Notes: generated by a model from the letters alone, not told the origin. DNA of 39,399 nucleotides from SAR324 cluster bacterium (GCA_014382365.1 JACNJW010000047.1:1-39399), one strand, 5' to 3'; shown: positions 15,811 through 25,517, counted from the stretch's first letter. Numbers and translations are program-made.

Positions 15811-17835
15811 TTAATTAAACATATCAATTACGCGGCAGTCTTCACACATTTTCAACCTCTCAAGCGTTCCAGGTTTTGTAAACATGGAATGTCCTTCCAG
15901 ACGTCCGGTAATCAATTTAATCATGCTCGGAGTAGAAAAGGCCTTGCCGCAATTGATACAGCAAAAAGGTTCTTCTTCCTTAAGTACACTTATTTCTTTT
16001 CGCAACTCCGGAGACAGCAAAATTCGCTGCTGTAGACTGACAACTTTTTCCGGACAGGCAGAATCGCAAAGACCACACTGCACACATAATTTTTCATTAA
16101 AATTTAAACGTGGATGCTCACCACCTGCAGTAAGTGCAGAAGTTGGACAAATAGAAGCACAAGACAAACACAACGTGCACTCTTTAGCCTTGATTTGAAT
16201 TTGCCCGAAGGATGCCTCAGCAGGAAGGCTGATCATCTCCTCTGGTTCCGGTGAAGATTCATAAAGATGGTCCAGTGCAAAAAACAAAGCCTGCCGTTTT
16301 TCACTCAAACCAAAAAAAGATGCCTCAGAAATTTTAGGCATCCCCATTGTTTTTTCCAGTAAAAATTCGGTCAGGTCTTTCTCCCTTCCGACCCAACTGA
16401 TGCTGCTGACAGGATATCCAAGCCCATCCAGAATCAACTGGGCAATTGAAACCTGGTTCAAGCTTGCATTTTCAACGCTGGGAGGAACCAGATTTGAATC
16501 AAGCAGGAGAACTTTTTGTGCACCAAAAGCAAGTGCTGAAAGCCAAGTTTCCAAACCAAGGCTACCGATTTCCTCAATTTCAATCGAGATTATGTTCCCC
16601 GGCAGAGAATCCAGCAGATGAGATATTCTCTCTGAGCCTGCATCTTCTCCATAAAATAATAAACATGCATCAGTTCCACCTGCTGCACTGTAAGCTTCCA
16701 GCAAAACCCGAATCTTGTTCAGAAGATCTTCCGGACGTGGAAAAACATATTTTAGTGCCCCAGTAGGACAGACAGTAGAACATGCTCCTCCCCCCTGACA
16801 CAGGTAATTATCAACATCTATTTCTTCTCCTTTTGAGGAAATTGCCACAGTTGGACAAGTATCCAAACAGCGTCTACAACCTGTCTGTTGACTCCTGTCG
16901 TGTGCACAGATAGTGGCATTGTACTGAAGAAAAATAGGTTTTTCAAACTCACCAACTTGTTCAGGCAAAGCTTCAAGTGCCTTTCTCAAAATATCTTCAT
17001 CCCCTTCAGGAGCATAATAGCCAAGCGGTTTTGTTTCCGCACCAGCTAGAGGTGTGGTGTTTAAATCTAAGATCAAATCAAAATAATCGCGATTCTGATC
17101 AACGACCTGAGCAATGTTCATATTACCCTGTGGTGTTTCCAGGGTGACAAAAAACTCACCTAAATATCCGCTTATTTTAACCTCCAGATTTTGACTGTAT
17201 AGTACTTTTATTTTGCCAAATTCTTCTTCATCTCCCCGACCAATGCGCAACACTGAAATATTTAGTCCGCTTTCTTCCAGCCGGGAAAGTGCATCCATGA
17301 TAGGAATTTCGTCTTTTCCAATAACTAATAAGTTGCCCTTGGAAAGAAGAGGAACCATCGAGGTTGGCTCGACTGAAACATCCTCAACTGCTGCATATGC
17401 TTTTTCACGTGCCTCCACATTTTCCTGCATTTCTACTACTCCCTTTTCAAGTTTTGTTTTTTGGCGAAATTTCATTTCCTGAGTAACAATATTACCCAAG
17501 GCAGCAAAATTTCGAAAATCTTCATCATAATCATCCAAACCATCGGTAACGTTAAACTCTGCCCCGGAAAATAATTTTCGTAACGCTAATTTACGTATCT
17601 TTTCACTAACTTCCGGAGAAAGAAACTGTGTATAATCTGAATCCGGTTTAAGTTCTTCCAGTGATGTTAAAGTAACTGCATCTACTTCAGCAGAGTCGTT
17701 TTCTGAATCTGAGGGTCTGTGCTGTTTTGATTCTGCAGGATTTTCTTCAGGCTGGTTGAGTGCCAGATCGACTTTTTCCTGTTGTACTTTTTGCAGGCGT
17801 TCGTCCCAACGACTTGAAAGACTTTGTTTTTTCAC
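15811..17835 (-). CDS. Fusion of DUF3306 with the FDH-associated 4Fe-4S polyferredoxin
   Basis: Residues 1-130 match the DUF3306 pattern: SRW near the N-terminus, then LEELKPDSDYTQFL (59-72), IRKLALRKLF (80-89) and FNVTDGLDDYDEDF (94-107). Residues from about 165 are the iron-sulfur protein usually encoded separately beside FDH genes. It has C310, C320/C323/C327, C346/C352/C356, then two ferredoxin motifs C553/556/559/563 and C584/587/590/594, and late pairs C626/C629 and C664/C667. In the second set the expected cysteine at 349 is glycine (LCQGGGACSTVCP). A linker of about 35 charged residues joins the halves. Start is GTG, overlapping the DUF3305 gene as GTGA. A cytoplasmic role in electron supply or FDH assembly is likely, but unproven for the family. 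Confidence 0.85.
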   Translation of the reverse strand: MKKQSLSSRWDERLQKVQQEKVDLALNQPEENPAESKQHRPSDSENDSAEVDAVTLTSLEELKPDSDYTQFLSPEVSEKIRKLALRKLFSGAEFNVTDGLDDYDEDFRNFAALGNIVTQEMKFRQKTKLEKGVVEMQENVEAREKAYAAVEDVSVEPTSMVPLLSKGNLLVIGKDEIPIMDALSRLEESGLNISVLRIGRGDEEEFGKIKVLYSQNLEVKISGYLGEFFVTLETPQGNMNIAQVVDQNRDYFDLILDLNTTPLAGAETKPLGYYAPEGDEDILRKALEALPEQVGEFEKPIFLQYNATICAHDRSQQTGCRRCLDTCPTVAISSKGEEIDVDNYLCQGGGACSTVCPTGALKYVFPRPEDLLNKIRVLLEAYSAAGGTDACLLFYGEDAGSERISHLLDSLPGNIISIEIEEIGSLGLETWLSALAFGAQKVLLLDSNLVPPSVENASLNQVSIAQLILDGLGYPVSSISWVGREKDLTEFLLEKTMGMPKISEASFFGLSEKRQALFFALDHLYESSPEPEEMISLPAEASFGQIQIKAKECTLCLSCASICPTSALTAGGEHPRLNFNEKLCVQCGLCDSACPEKVVSLQQRILLSPELRKEISVLKEEEPFCCINCGKAFSTPSMIKLITGRLEGHSMFTKPGTLERLKMCEDCRVIDMFN

Positions 17836-18323
17836 TCTTTTCTCTTTCGTTTAATCTTCTTTTCCGGCACATAATTCTCAAGGACAAAGCCTTCTATCCT
17901 GCAATATATATCCGGAGAAACCGGAGCAGAATAAACCAATTCATCACTCTCCTGATACGCATTTGCCTCATCAAAACTCGCTGTTACTAAAAAAGGTTCA
18001 GGAAGATTCAGCACCTCATTTTGCCGGCTAATCACAAAAATTAAAGGTGTTTCCGATAATAAATTATAGTAGTAGCTCTCACACTCATCGACATAGAGAG
18101 AAAGAGAAAGGCCAGACCAAAGATACTGTTCATAATCTGAGTCAGAGACAACCCGCTCAAAACGCTTCACTTCCGGATCACTGCGGCTGTCAATCATAAC
18201 GCCAATTGACTTCCAACTTACATCAGTCCAGGGATTATCAGCAACGTCCTTTTTCTCCATCATTACTTTCACTTGAAACTTGCTGTATTTTTCCGGTTCT
18301 CTCTTAAAATCACTCATTGTCAT
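17832..18323 (-). CDS. DUF3305 protein, formate dehydrogenase accessory
   Basis: The 163-residue protein carries the DUF3305 pattern: NPWTDVSWKSIGVMID early, the LYVDECESYYYNLL block, PLIFVISR, then LPEPFLVTASFDEANAYQESDE and a basic end KKIKRKRKE. DUF3305 genes almost always sit with DUF3306, the polyferredoxin and formate dehydrogenase genes in proteobacteria. Function is unknown. No signal peptide is seen, so it is probably cytoplasmic. It is the first gene of the structural FDH unit and has a good promoter about 35 bp upstream. A second ATG two codons in (18317) is an equally possible start. Confidence 0.85.
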   Translation of the reverse strand: MTMSDFKREPEKYSKFQVKVMMEKKDVADNPWTDVSWKSIGVMIDSRSDPEVKRFERVVSDSDYEQYLWSGLSLSLYVDECESYYYNLLSETPLIFVISRQNEVLNLPEPFLVTASFDEANAYQESDELVYSAPVSPDIYCRIEGFVLENYVPEKKIKRKRKE

Positions 18324-18356
18324 TTTGTATGCTGTCAGTACTTTTATAAGGCCTGA

Positions 18357-18385
18357 AAAATATCATGCTTTACAAACCAAGTCAA
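18357..18385 (-). promoter_or_regulatory. Sigma-70-type promoter of the FDH structural operon
   Basis: On the minus strand TTGACT (18380-18385), a 17-bp spacer and TATTTT (18357-18362) form a near-consensus promoter about 35 bp before the DUF3305 start codon. No sigma-54 -24/-12 element is seen here, although a sigma-54 activator is encoded in the same island. Confidence 0.6.
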
Positions 18386-18457
18386 TTATTGAGATGTATT
18401 TAATTCCGAACTTTGTGTCTGTGCATCCAAAATAGTTGAAAACTAATTATCTAGAAT

Positions 18458-18817
18458 TTATTTTTTCACAACAAAAAACGCATTCGGACCTCTGCAATAT
18501 GCTTCCATGTTCTGCAAATGATAAACGAAAACAATTGTTTTTCCACCAAGCATTTCTGCAAAATCAAAACGCCAGGTTGCAGTTTTTTGTTGAAATTCAC
18601 GCTGCAGAATTTCAAACCTCGCCATTTCCCTGAGTAAAACATAAGCCGCTGCAGGATGCCATTCTGACTCCAATGGACTGCCGTAAATACCTGACACAAT
18701 GTATTCAGATTCCTGATTAACAGCCCTCAAACAGTGATTTTCCAGTTTTTGTTCTGTTTCTGCAGCTAAAGAAAAAGACAGTTTAAAAAAGCACAGCAGC
18801 AGGATTATCGTACGCAT
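18458..18817 (-). CDS. Small secreted protein of unknown function
   Basis: I do not recognise this 119-residue protein. The first ~19 residues (MRTIILLLCFFKLSFSLAA) are a Sec signal peptide with cleavage likely near LAA or AAE. The mature part is about 100 residues with two cysteines (NHCLRAV near 29 and EAYCRGP near 107) that could form a disulfide, and no membrane segment. It begins 3 bp after the metallophosphoesterase gene stop and is surely co-transcribed with it. Periplasmic location is expected; no function is offered. Confidence 0.7.
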   Translation of the reverse strand: MRTIILLLCFFKLSFSLAAETEQKLENHCLRAVNQESEYIVSGIYGSPLESEWHPAAAYVLLREMARFEILQREFQQKTATWRFDFAEMLGGKTIVFVYHLQNMEAYCRGPNAFFVVKK

Positions 18818-18820
18818 AAT

Positions 18821-19654
18821 TCAATTCAGCAGGATACTACTGACACGAATATGATCATCCTCCAAATTAAGCTGGTGGAAAGAGGACAGCTGTCCGTCAT
18901 AAAGTTTTGAGCTAGAAGCAGCAGAATTGATCAATGCTAGATCAGGGCCGGTTTTTCTGAGTAAATGATGTTGCCAATTTGCATGAATATGTCCATGCAG
19001 ATAGATCCGGATTTGAGGGCGGTCTAAAATCCAGTTCCGTACCGGCACCAGATTGTAAAGTTCGTGATACCTATCAACCTTCCAGCCTTCGGGAAAGCTC
19101 AAAGGGTAGTGGTTTACAATGATAAAACGTGTATCTTTCGGAAAACTCTGCAACAGTTTTTCCGTAGCCTGTAATGTGCTGCGGCGCACAGTTCCGGCCG
19201 CAGACAACCAGTCGTTTGGATGCGCACTGTCCCAGCCGACAATAACCCAGTTCCCTTTAAGTTTGCGCAAATGAACTTCTTCGCTGCCAAAAAATTCACC
19301 AAAGTACTGACTGAATAAATCAATTCCGGCTGGCTGTCTGACATAACGGTCATGATTTCCTGGAACAATTGTCACCCTTTCAGGATCTTGCAGCAACGGT
19401 TCCAGAGTCTCTCTTGCTCTTGAAAATCCACGTTCGAGAGCAAGCTGTGTTAAATCTCCGCTAATCACAAGATGATCCCATTTCATTTCTTGTATTTTTT
19501 TTACAAGCCGTTTTGCTCGCTCTAAGGGGAATTGCCTGTTTCGTCGAGCCAATAAATTTGCAGCACCCAAAATTCTTTTTGATTTCCATTCTCGAAAATA
19601 TTGCGGATATGTGTGGAAATGCAAATCAGAAATATGTATGATGGTTGTGTTCAT
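18821..19654 (-). CDS. Calcineurin-like metallophosphoesterase (CpdA/Icc-like)
   Basis: The two-metal phosphoesterase motifs are all present and in order: HISDLHFH (D10, H12), VISGDLTQ, VPGNHDRYV, IIVNHYPL and YLHGHIHANW. No signal peptide, so it acts in the cytoplasm. At 277 residues it is similar to the cyclic nucleotide phosphodiesterase CpdA and relatives, but substrates of this superfamily vary (cyclic nucleotides, nucleoside diphosphate-linked lipids, others) and cannot be read from sequence. It is divergent from hppA and coupled to the small secreted protein gene downstream. Confidence 0.88.
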   Translation of the reverse strand: MNTTIIHISDLHFHTYPQYFREWKSKRILGAANLLARRNRQFPLERAKRLVKKIQEMKWDHLVISGDLTQLALERGFSRARETLEPLLQDPERVTIVPGNHDRYVRQPAGIDLFSQYFGEFFGSEEVHLRKLKGNWVIVGWDSAHPNDWLSAAGTVRRSTLQATEKLLQSFPKDTRFIIVNHYPLSFPEGWKVDRYHELYNLVPVRNWILDRPQIRIYLHGHIHANWQHHLLRKTGPDLALINSAASSSKLYDGQLSSFHQLNLEDDHIRVSSILLN

Positions 19655-19813
19655 TTTGTTTTATAATCTGTTCTACAAACTAAGTAAGCTAAAGTTGCGG
19701 TTATCCATTATAATAACTAAGTCTTTTTTTATTTATCTTTGCTGAAAGACAATGAAAGCAGAATGCCTATTTTTTAATTTGTTCGCAAGCGTTCTTTTTT
19801 TGGGGAGAGAACA

Positions 19814-21973
19814 TTGGCGATTCCTTTTTCAGCCCCAGACACAGGAGAACTAATGATCACAGTCATCATAGCTGCAGCATTTTTTGGACTTGGAGTAGCG
19901 CTTTATTATTACTTCAAAGTCTCCAGCATTCCACTCACACAGGGAATCGAAAATCCGGAAGAGGCCGCAAAGCTTACTAAAATTCACGGTGCAATCGCTG
20001 CAGGTGCCATGGCTTTTTTAAAAGCCGAATACAAGTACATGGTTTACTTCATGGCAGGATTTGCCCTGCTCATCGCTCTCTTGATTGATGACCCGCACAC
20101 CGCAGACACAAACGAAGGCATTTACACCGCAATTTCATTTTTGCTGGGTTGTGTGATTTCCATCATTTCCGGTTTTATCGGAATGCGAATTGCGACTATC
20201 GGCAATGCACGTACCACCACAGCAGCAAAGAGTTCCATTGCAGACGCTTTTAAAGTTGCACTGAATTCCGGGGCAGTAATGGGCTTTGGTCTGGTAGGTC
20301 TGGGAGTACTCGGCCTGATCTCAATTTATCTGTTGCTCAAGTTTCTGCTGCCGGAGATTGAGCCACACATCTTAATGGAAGTCCTGGCAGGTTTTGGCCT
20401 GGGTGGTTCTTCCATTGCACTTTTCGGACGTGTCAGTGGTGGTATCTTTACTAAAGCTGCTGACGTTGGTGCAGACCTTGTCGGTAAAGTTGAACAGGGA
20501 ATTCCTGAAGATGATCCGCGGAATCCGGCAGTTATTGCAGATAACGTGGGTGACAATGTTGGTGATGTTGCTGGAATGGGTGCAGACTTGTTTGGATCTT
20601 TAGCAGAAAGCACCTGTGCCGCTCTGGTGATTGGAGCAGTAGCATTTGCGACAAACCTGGAAGCATTGCTCTTTCCGATTCTTATTACAGCAGTCGGTAT
20701 TCCCGCTAGTTTATTGACCATGTTCAGTGCACGTGTCAGTGAAGAAAAAGACGTGGCTCCAGTTTTAAAAAGACTCTTGATTATTTCCACAATTCTGAGT
20801 GCAGTCGCCGTCTTTTTTGTCACAATGTGGGCACTGCCGGAATCTTTTGAAATCGGCGGTCAGCTTTACACAAACATGGGTATTTATTTCTGTTTTTTGA
20901 GTGGTTCAATCGCAGGTTTGCTGGTAGGACTACTGACTGAATACTACACATCCCATGATTTTAAACCGGTACGTGAAGTTGCCAAAGCGTCTGAAACCGG
21001 AGCTGCAACAAACATTATCTTTGGATTGGCCCTTGGATATCACAGTGCTACAGGTTCCATTTTACTGTTAGCAGCAAGTATCTACGCATCATTCACACTT
21101 GGTGGAATGTACGGAGTTGCCGTTGCAGCGTTAGGTATGCTGAGTACTCTGGTAGTCGGGTTGACTATCGATGCATACGGACCTGTTGCTGATAATGCCG
21201 GAGGGATTGCTGAAATGACGGGTATGGGTGAAAACATCCGGGACCGGACTGATGTACTAGATGCTGCAGGTAATACAACTGCAGCCATTGGCAAGGGCTT
21301 TGCCATCGGATCTGCTATTCTTACTTCGCTGGCCTTGTTTTCAGCATTTTTAACACGGGCAGACCTTCTGGATCCTACTGCAAAAATCATGGATAGTATC
21401 AACCTGCTTGACCCACTCGTTCTGACAGGATTGTTTGTAGGAGCAATGCTGCCATTCCTGTTTTCTGCAATGACAATGAAATCTGTTGGAACCGCCGCCT
21501 TTGACATGATCGAAGAAGTACGCCGACAGTTCCGCACTATTCCTGGAATCATGGAAGGTACAGCAGAACCGGATCATGAAAAATGTGTGGCAATTTCAAC
21601 AGAAGCTGCTCTGCGTGAGATGATACCTCCAGCAATTCTGATTTTGGGAACTCCACTTCTGGTTGGCTTTCTTTTCGGTGTCCCGGCTGTTGCAGGAATT
21701 CTAGCTGGCTCACTGGTTTCGGGGGGCGTACTGGCTATCTCATCAGCAAATTCCGGAGGAGCATGGGACAATGCTAAAAAATACATTGAAGCCGGAAATT
21801 TGGGTGGAAAAGGAACTGATACCCACAAAGCCGCAGTGGTTGGTGATACAGTTGGTGATCCATTCAAGGATACTTCAGGTCCGGCTTTGAATATTCTGAT
21901 AAAACTTTCTGCAATTCTCAGCCTTGTTTTCGTACCGTTTTTCGTTCAATACGGTGGGTTTCTGATTGACTGA
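19814..21973 (+). CDS. hppA: Membrane-bound, K+-dependent-type ion-translocating pyrophosphatase
   Basis: This integral membrane enzyme couples PPi hydrolysis to H+ or Na+ export. It has about 16 membrane helices, the substrate motif [22 protein letters not shown] followed by DNVGDNVGD, and the C-terminal [14 protein letters not shown]. The diagnostic segment reads [10 protein letters not shown] (coding 21269-21298), with alanine where K+-independent pumps have lysine, so the K+-dependent class is indicated. That class includes Na+ pumps and H+ pumps. Start is uncertain: TTG at 19814 has GGGGAG upstream, while ATG at 19853 has AGGAG 5 nt upstream and removes 13 residues before the first helix. 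A strong terminator follows. Confidence 0.95.
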   Translation: MAIPFSAPDTGELMITVIIAAAFFGLGVALYYYFKVSSIPLTQGIENPEEAAKLTKIHGAIAAGAMAFLKAEYKYMVYFMAGFALLIALLIDDPHTADTNEGIYTAISFLLGCVISIISGFIGMRIATIGNARTTTAAKSSIADAFKVALNSGAVMGFGLVGLGVLGLISIYLLLKFLLPEIEPHILMEVLAGFGLGGSSIALFGRVSGGIFTKAADVGADLVGKVEQGIPEDDPRNPAVIADNVGDNVGDVAGMGADLFGSLAESTCAALVIGAVAFATNLEALLFPILITAVGIPASLLTMFSARVSEEKDVAPVLKRLLIISTILSAVAVFFVTMWALPESFEIGGQLYTNMGIYFCFLSGSIAGLLVGLLTEYYTSHDFKPVREVAKASETGAATNIIFGLALGYHSATGSILLLAASIYASFTLGGMYGVAVAALGMLSTLVVGLTIDAYGPVADNAGGIAEMTGMGENIRDRTDVLDAAGNTTAAIGKGFAIGSAILTSLALFSAFLTRADLLDPTAKIMDSINLLDPLVLTGLFVGAMLPFLFSAMTMKSVGTAAFDMIEEVRRQFRTIPGIMEGTAEPDHEKCVAISTEAALREMIPPAILILGTPLLVGFLFGVPAVAGILAGSLVSGGVLAISSANSGGAWDNAKKYIEAGNLGGKGTDTHKAAVVGDTVGDPFKDTSGPALNILIKLSAILSLVFVPFFVQYGGFLID

Positions 21974-21978
21974 ATGAT

Positions 21979-22008
21979 AAAGGCGGACCTGAGTGTCCGC
22001 CTTTTTTT
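21979..22008 (+). terminator. Rho-independent terminator after hppA
   Basis: The 10-bp stem AAAGGCGGAC / GTCCGCCTTT has a 6-nt loop (CTGAGT), and the T tract runs to 22008. It lies 5 bp beyond the hppA stop and is the clearest terminator in the window. Confidence 0.93.
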
Positions 22009-22054
22009 CACTACTGATCAAGTCTGTTCCTCCAGCATTTTTCCAGAGATTTAC

Positions 22055-23209
22055 GTGTCAAATCCCAGGTGTTATTTGGATCATAATGCAACATCACCTG
22101 TGCTGCCGGAGGTGAAAAATGAAATGAGTGAAATTGCTGAGCAAGCATTTGCCAATCCCTCCAGTCCACATTGGGCAGGACGCAGCGCACGTATTTTACT
22201 TGAGGAAGCACGTGAAAGCCTGGCTCTTTCTTTGGCTGCAGAGCCGCGTGAAATATTTTTTACCAGCGGTGGAACTGAAAGCAACAATGCTGTCATTCGG
22301 CAATTAATGCTGTCATCCGGCAAACAGCATTTAATTACCTCTGCGGTTGAGCATCCTTCTGTACTGGAAACTTCACAAATTCTTGCAACTCAAGCAAATA
22401 TTCTACTCGATGTTCTACCAGTAGATTCCAGCGGAATTGTTATAGCGGAATCACTGTCTCAAACGATTCGTCAGGAGACAGCTCTGATTTCTGTGATGTC
22501 GGCCAATAATGAAACCGGAAATCTTCAACCCCTGAAGGAAATCAGTAAAATTGCACGAGAACATAAAATCCCTTTTCATACCGATCTTGTACAGGCATTT
22601 GGGAAAATACCAATGGATTTAAGTTCAGCTGAAGTTGATTTTGCTTCTGCAACAGCACATAAACTTGGAGGACCGCGTGGTATAGGATTGATTTATGTAA
22701 AACAAGGTACCCAATTTCAGTCATTGATCACCGGCGGTAAACAAGAAAGAGTACGGCGTGCAGGAACGGAAAATGTGATACTTGCCATAGGTTTTGCCAA
22801 AGCAGTAGAATGGTATCTTGCAAATCAGACTAAACTTCGCAAAAAGTATTTTCAGTTTCGTAAGTCTGTTCTTGCTGAAATCCAAACAATCTCCGGTCTT
22901 TTCCTGAATACTGATCTAAAGCACAGTTTAGCTCACACGCTCAACTTTGGTATCCATGGTATAAGTGCAGAAAGCCTGTTGATTGCTTTAGATTTAGATG
23001 GGATTGCAGTTTCAACAGGTTCCGCCTGCTCTTCGGGCGCAATGGAAGCTAGTCCTGTTCTATTGGCGATGGGACGTTCCCGAGCAGAAGCAAAATCAAG
23101 TCTGCGCGTCAGTTGGGGTTGGTCAACTACTGCAGCAGAAATCGCATATTTTTGTGAGCGTCTGAAGCATCACATTCTGCGTTTGCAGGAAATACAAAAT
23201 AGTGAATAA
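22055..23209 (+). CDS. Cysteine desulfurase, NifS/IscS class V aminotransferase family
   Basis: This PLP enzyme takes sulfur from cysteine for iron-sulfur clusters or thio-cofactors. Motifs seen are YLDHNATSPVLPEV at the start, SGGTESNN, a PLP lysine in ATAHKLGGPRGIG, and the persulfide cysteine in STGSACSSGAMEAS near the C-terminus. I chose GTG at 22055, about eight residues before YLDHN, as family members begin just before that motif. An in-frame ATG at 21974 would have to be read through the hppA terminator and is unlikely. Length about 384. No Fe-S scaffold genes adjoin it. A link to FdhD, which needs persulfide from a desulfurase, is possible but unproven. Confidence 0.9.
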   Translation: MSNPRCYLDHNATSPVLPEVKNEMSEIAEQAFANPSSPHWAGRSARILLEEARESLALSLAAEPREIFFTSGGTESNNAVIRQLMLSSGKQHLITSAVEHPSVLETSQILATQANILLDVLPVDSSGIVIAESLSQTIRQETALISVMSANNETGNLQPLKEISKIAREHKIPFHTDLVQAFGKIPMDLSSAEVDFASATAHKLGGPRGIGLIYVKQGTQFQSLITGGKQERVRRAGTENVILAIGFAKAVEWYLANQTKLRKKYFQFRKSVLAEIQTISGLFLNTDLKHSLAHTLNFGIHGISAESLLIALDLDGIAVSTGSACSSGAMEASPVLLAMGRSRAEAKSSLRVSWGWSTTAAEIAYFCERLKHHILRLQEIQNSE

Positions 23210-23241
23210 TCCGCTCTCTATTATTAGCTGAACAAGTCATA

Positions 23242-23466
23242 ATGTTTTCCAGATTAGATTTAATCCTGCTTTTATTTCTAGGAAGTCTGTTGTTTTCTGT
23301 AGTCGGTGGCTGCGGAACTTCGTTCAATCAGCAAAATTATCTGGCCTGCCTGCAAATGCTGGAGCAGGACCGTCAAAATACTCGTGTAGGAAAAGGCTAC
23401 AGCTATAGTTCCCAGTCATTTGAAGAGTGCCGAGCTCCTGCCCGCTACAGTACTGATACCGACTGA
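23242..23466 (+). CDS. Small putative lipoprotein
   Basis: The 74-residue product starts with a hydrophobic signal (LDLILLLFLGSLLFSVVGGC). The VGGC end resembles a lipobox, with the lipidated cysteine at about residue 24. The mature part is about 50 residues, polar, with two further cysteines (LACLQM and EECRAP). I do not recognise a family. It starts 32 bp after the desulfurase stop on the same strand and precedes the cytochrome genes. Outer-membrane or inner-membrane anchoring in the periplasm is expected if the lipobox is real. Confidence 0.6.
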   Translation: MFSRLDLILLLFLGSLLFSVVGGCGTSFNQQNYLACLQMLEQDRQNTRVGKGYSYSSQSFEECRAPARYSTDTD

Positions 23467-23614
23467 GTGAAAATAAATTAGTCAGATACATCAAAGTATT
23501 TGCATATTCATCAATCTCTTGCTAGCCTTAACGGTTATTATTCAACTTCAAAAGGACTGCAGTAAAACACATTGCTGTCCTGCATATAAGACTAAGATTT
23601 ACAAAGGAATTGTC

Positions 23615-25504
23615 ATGAACAATCATTTTATTACTGGAATAATTACTCTTGTTCTGGGAACTGTATTTTCAATAAATGCCTTTGCAGAAGGAGACTTGGA
23701 ACGCGGTGAAGCAAACTACAAAGTCTGCACTGCCTGCCACGGAGATGATGGTGAAGGTAAATTAATCACAAATGCACCAAGACTGGCGGGACAGCAGGCA
23801 TGGTATTTAGCAAGACAGCTTAATAATTTTAAAAAAGGCATTCGAGGAACCCACCACCAGGATATCATTGGTATGCAGATGCGACCAATGGCCATTAGCC
23901 TGGTTACAGATCAGGATGTCGAAGATGTTGTGGCCTACATTGGAACTCTCAACGGACGAGCGAAACATTCCGGAATAGAGGGAGATGTTTCCGCAGGAAA
24001 AGCAGCTTATGCTGTTTGCACGTCATGTCACGGTGCTAACGGTGAAGGAATTCAAGCACTGAATGCACCTAAAATTGCTGGACTTCCCGATTGGTATGTC
24101 CAGAGGCAGCTTCACAATTTCAAAAACGGATTACGGGGTGTAAAGACACAAGATGTCTACGGCCAACAAATGCGCCCCATGGCAATGACTCTGGCAGACG
24201 AGACGGCAGTTAGCAACATAACAGCCTACGTGGCAACACTAAAAGGTGTATCTTCAGCTCTGCCGGTTACTGTGAAAGCTAACACAGCTGTGTCCATAGT
24301 TCAAACTCCTGTCAGCGAGCCTCTGTATGCTCCCTGTGCCTCCTGTCACGGTTCTATGGGTGAAGGAAGTCAAAAACTGGGTGCTCCAAGATTGGCAGGC
24401 CAGCACGACTGGTATCTAAAAAGGCAGTTAAGCAACTGGCGTGAAGGAATTCGGGGAGCACATGCGGAAGATCTTTACGGCATGCAAATGCGCCCCATGG
24501 CAATGACCTTGACCAATGATTACGAACTCGACAAAGTAGTGGAGTTCATAGGAACCCTTAAGGGAGCCCCAGCTAAAGCAACTTTAAAAGGAGACCTTGC
24601 TGCTGGTAAAACATCTTATGCTACCTGTATCGCCTGTCATGGCCTCCAGGGTGAAGGCAACAAACTATTGAATGCTCCAAAAATTGCTGGACTTCCTGAT
24701 TGGTATATTGCCCGGCAGCTTATGAGTTTCAAAAAAGGAATCCGCGGTACGCACGAAGATGATTTATACGGTATGCAGATGCGACCAATGGCAATGACAC
24801 TGGTTGACGACAATGCTGTTAATAATGTAGCCGCCTATGTAGCTGCTTTCGCTGAAGGAGAATCTCCAGCAGCAGTAGCTAAAAAAACGACTGAAGAGCC
24901 TCAGGAGTCAACTCCAAAACCCGCTGCAGTTGACGTGGCTCTCACTGGATCTGTTGAAAAGGGGAAAGTTTCATTTGCTATTTGTGTTTCCTGCCACGGT
25001 GCAGATGGTTCAGGAAACAAGGCACTCAATGCACCAAGCATTGCCGGGCAGCAGGATTGGTATATAGCTCGGCAGTTAAATAGTTTTAAATCCGGATTAC
25101 GCGGTTCTCATGCGGAAGATATTTTTGGCCAGCAAATGCGCCCCATGGCCATGATCCTGGCTGATGAGCAGGCAATTGCGGATGTTGCTGCTTTCATAAG
25201 TACTCTAAAAGCAACTGACCCAGCCACTACAATACAAGCTGACACTTCTGCAGGAAAAGCGGCTTATGCGGTTTGTCTCTCCTGCCACGGTGCAAACGGT
25301 GAAGGAAATAAAACTTTGAATGCACCAAAAATTGCCGGGCAGCAGGATTGGTACTTAGTCAGGCAACTGCAGAATTTCAAAAAAGGAATTCGTGGTGCTG
25401 AGGCCAACGACAGCTTTGGTCAACAAATGCGCCCCATGGCAATGACACTGGCAGACGATGCCGCAATTAAAAACGTATCTGCATACATCTCTACTTTAAA
25501 ATAA
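23615..25504 (+). CDS. Periplasmic hexahaem cytochrome c made of three c4-like diheme pairs
   Basis: I chose ATG at 23615 (AAAGGA just upstream), giving a Sec signal peptide ending NAFA and a 629-residue product. Six CxxCH haem sites start at residues 38, 135, 241, 338, 457 and 554. Each sits in a ~100-residue class I domain with AP.(L/I)AG...WY..RQL..F..G.RG, then a QMRPMAM segment that supplies the axial methionine. Site spacings are 97, 106, 97, 119 and 97, so domains come as three pairs of constant spacing joined by longer linkers, the second one Pro/Ala/Glu-rich. Cytochrome c4 is a diheme protein of this kind that feeds terminal oxidases. A role as periplasmic electron carrier or capacitor is inferred. 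Confidence 0.92.
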   Translation: MNNHFITGIITLVLGTVFSINAFAEGDLERGEANYKVCTACHGDDGEGKLITNAPRLAGQQAWYLARQLNNFKKGIRGTHHQDIIGMQMRPMAISLVTDQDVEDVVAYIGTLNGRAKHSGIEGDVSAGKAAYAVCTSCHGANGEGIQALNAPKIAGLPDWYVQRQLHNFKNGLRGVKTQDVYGQQMRPMAMTLADETAVSNITAYVATLKGVSSALPVTVKANTAVSIVQTPVSEPLYAPCASCHGSMGEGSQKLGAPRLAGQHDWYLKRQLSNWREGIRGAHAEDLYGMQMRPMAMTLTNDYELDKVVEFIGTLKGAPAKATLKGDLAAGKTSYATCIACHGLQGEGNKLLNAPKIAGLPDWYIARQLMSFKKGIRGTHEDDLYGMQMRPMAMTLVDDNAVNNVAAYVAAFAEGESPAAVAKKTTEEPQESTPKPAAVDVALTGSVEKGKVSFAICVSCHGADGSGNKALNAPSIAGQQDWYIARQLNSFKSGLRGSHAEDIFGQQMRPMAMILADEQAIADVAAFISTLKATDPATTIQADTSAGKAAYAVCLSCHGANGEGNKTLNAPKIAGQQDWYLVRQLQNFKKGIRGAEANDSFGQQMRPMAMTLADDAAIKNVSAYISTLK

Positions 25505-25517
25505 AAATATTCCTCAA

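Noticed and set aside
20326..21867. Long minus-strand open frames opposite hppA
   Set aside because: They are antisense shadows of a strongly conserved pyrophosphatase, low in complexity and without family features.
21974..22054. ATG start of the cysteine desulfurase at 21974
   Set aside because: It overlaps the strong hppA terminator, and the translated segment is unlike any desulfurase N-terminus.
23519..23614. Upstream start of the hexahaem cytochrome
   Set aside because: It would place 32 unlike residues before a normal signal peptide; ATG at 23615 has AAAGGA upstream.
23615..25504. CRISPR-like repetition suggested by recurring short motifs
   Set aside because: The repeats are about 300 bp, in frame and encode cytochrome domains; there are no short regular repeats with unique spacers.
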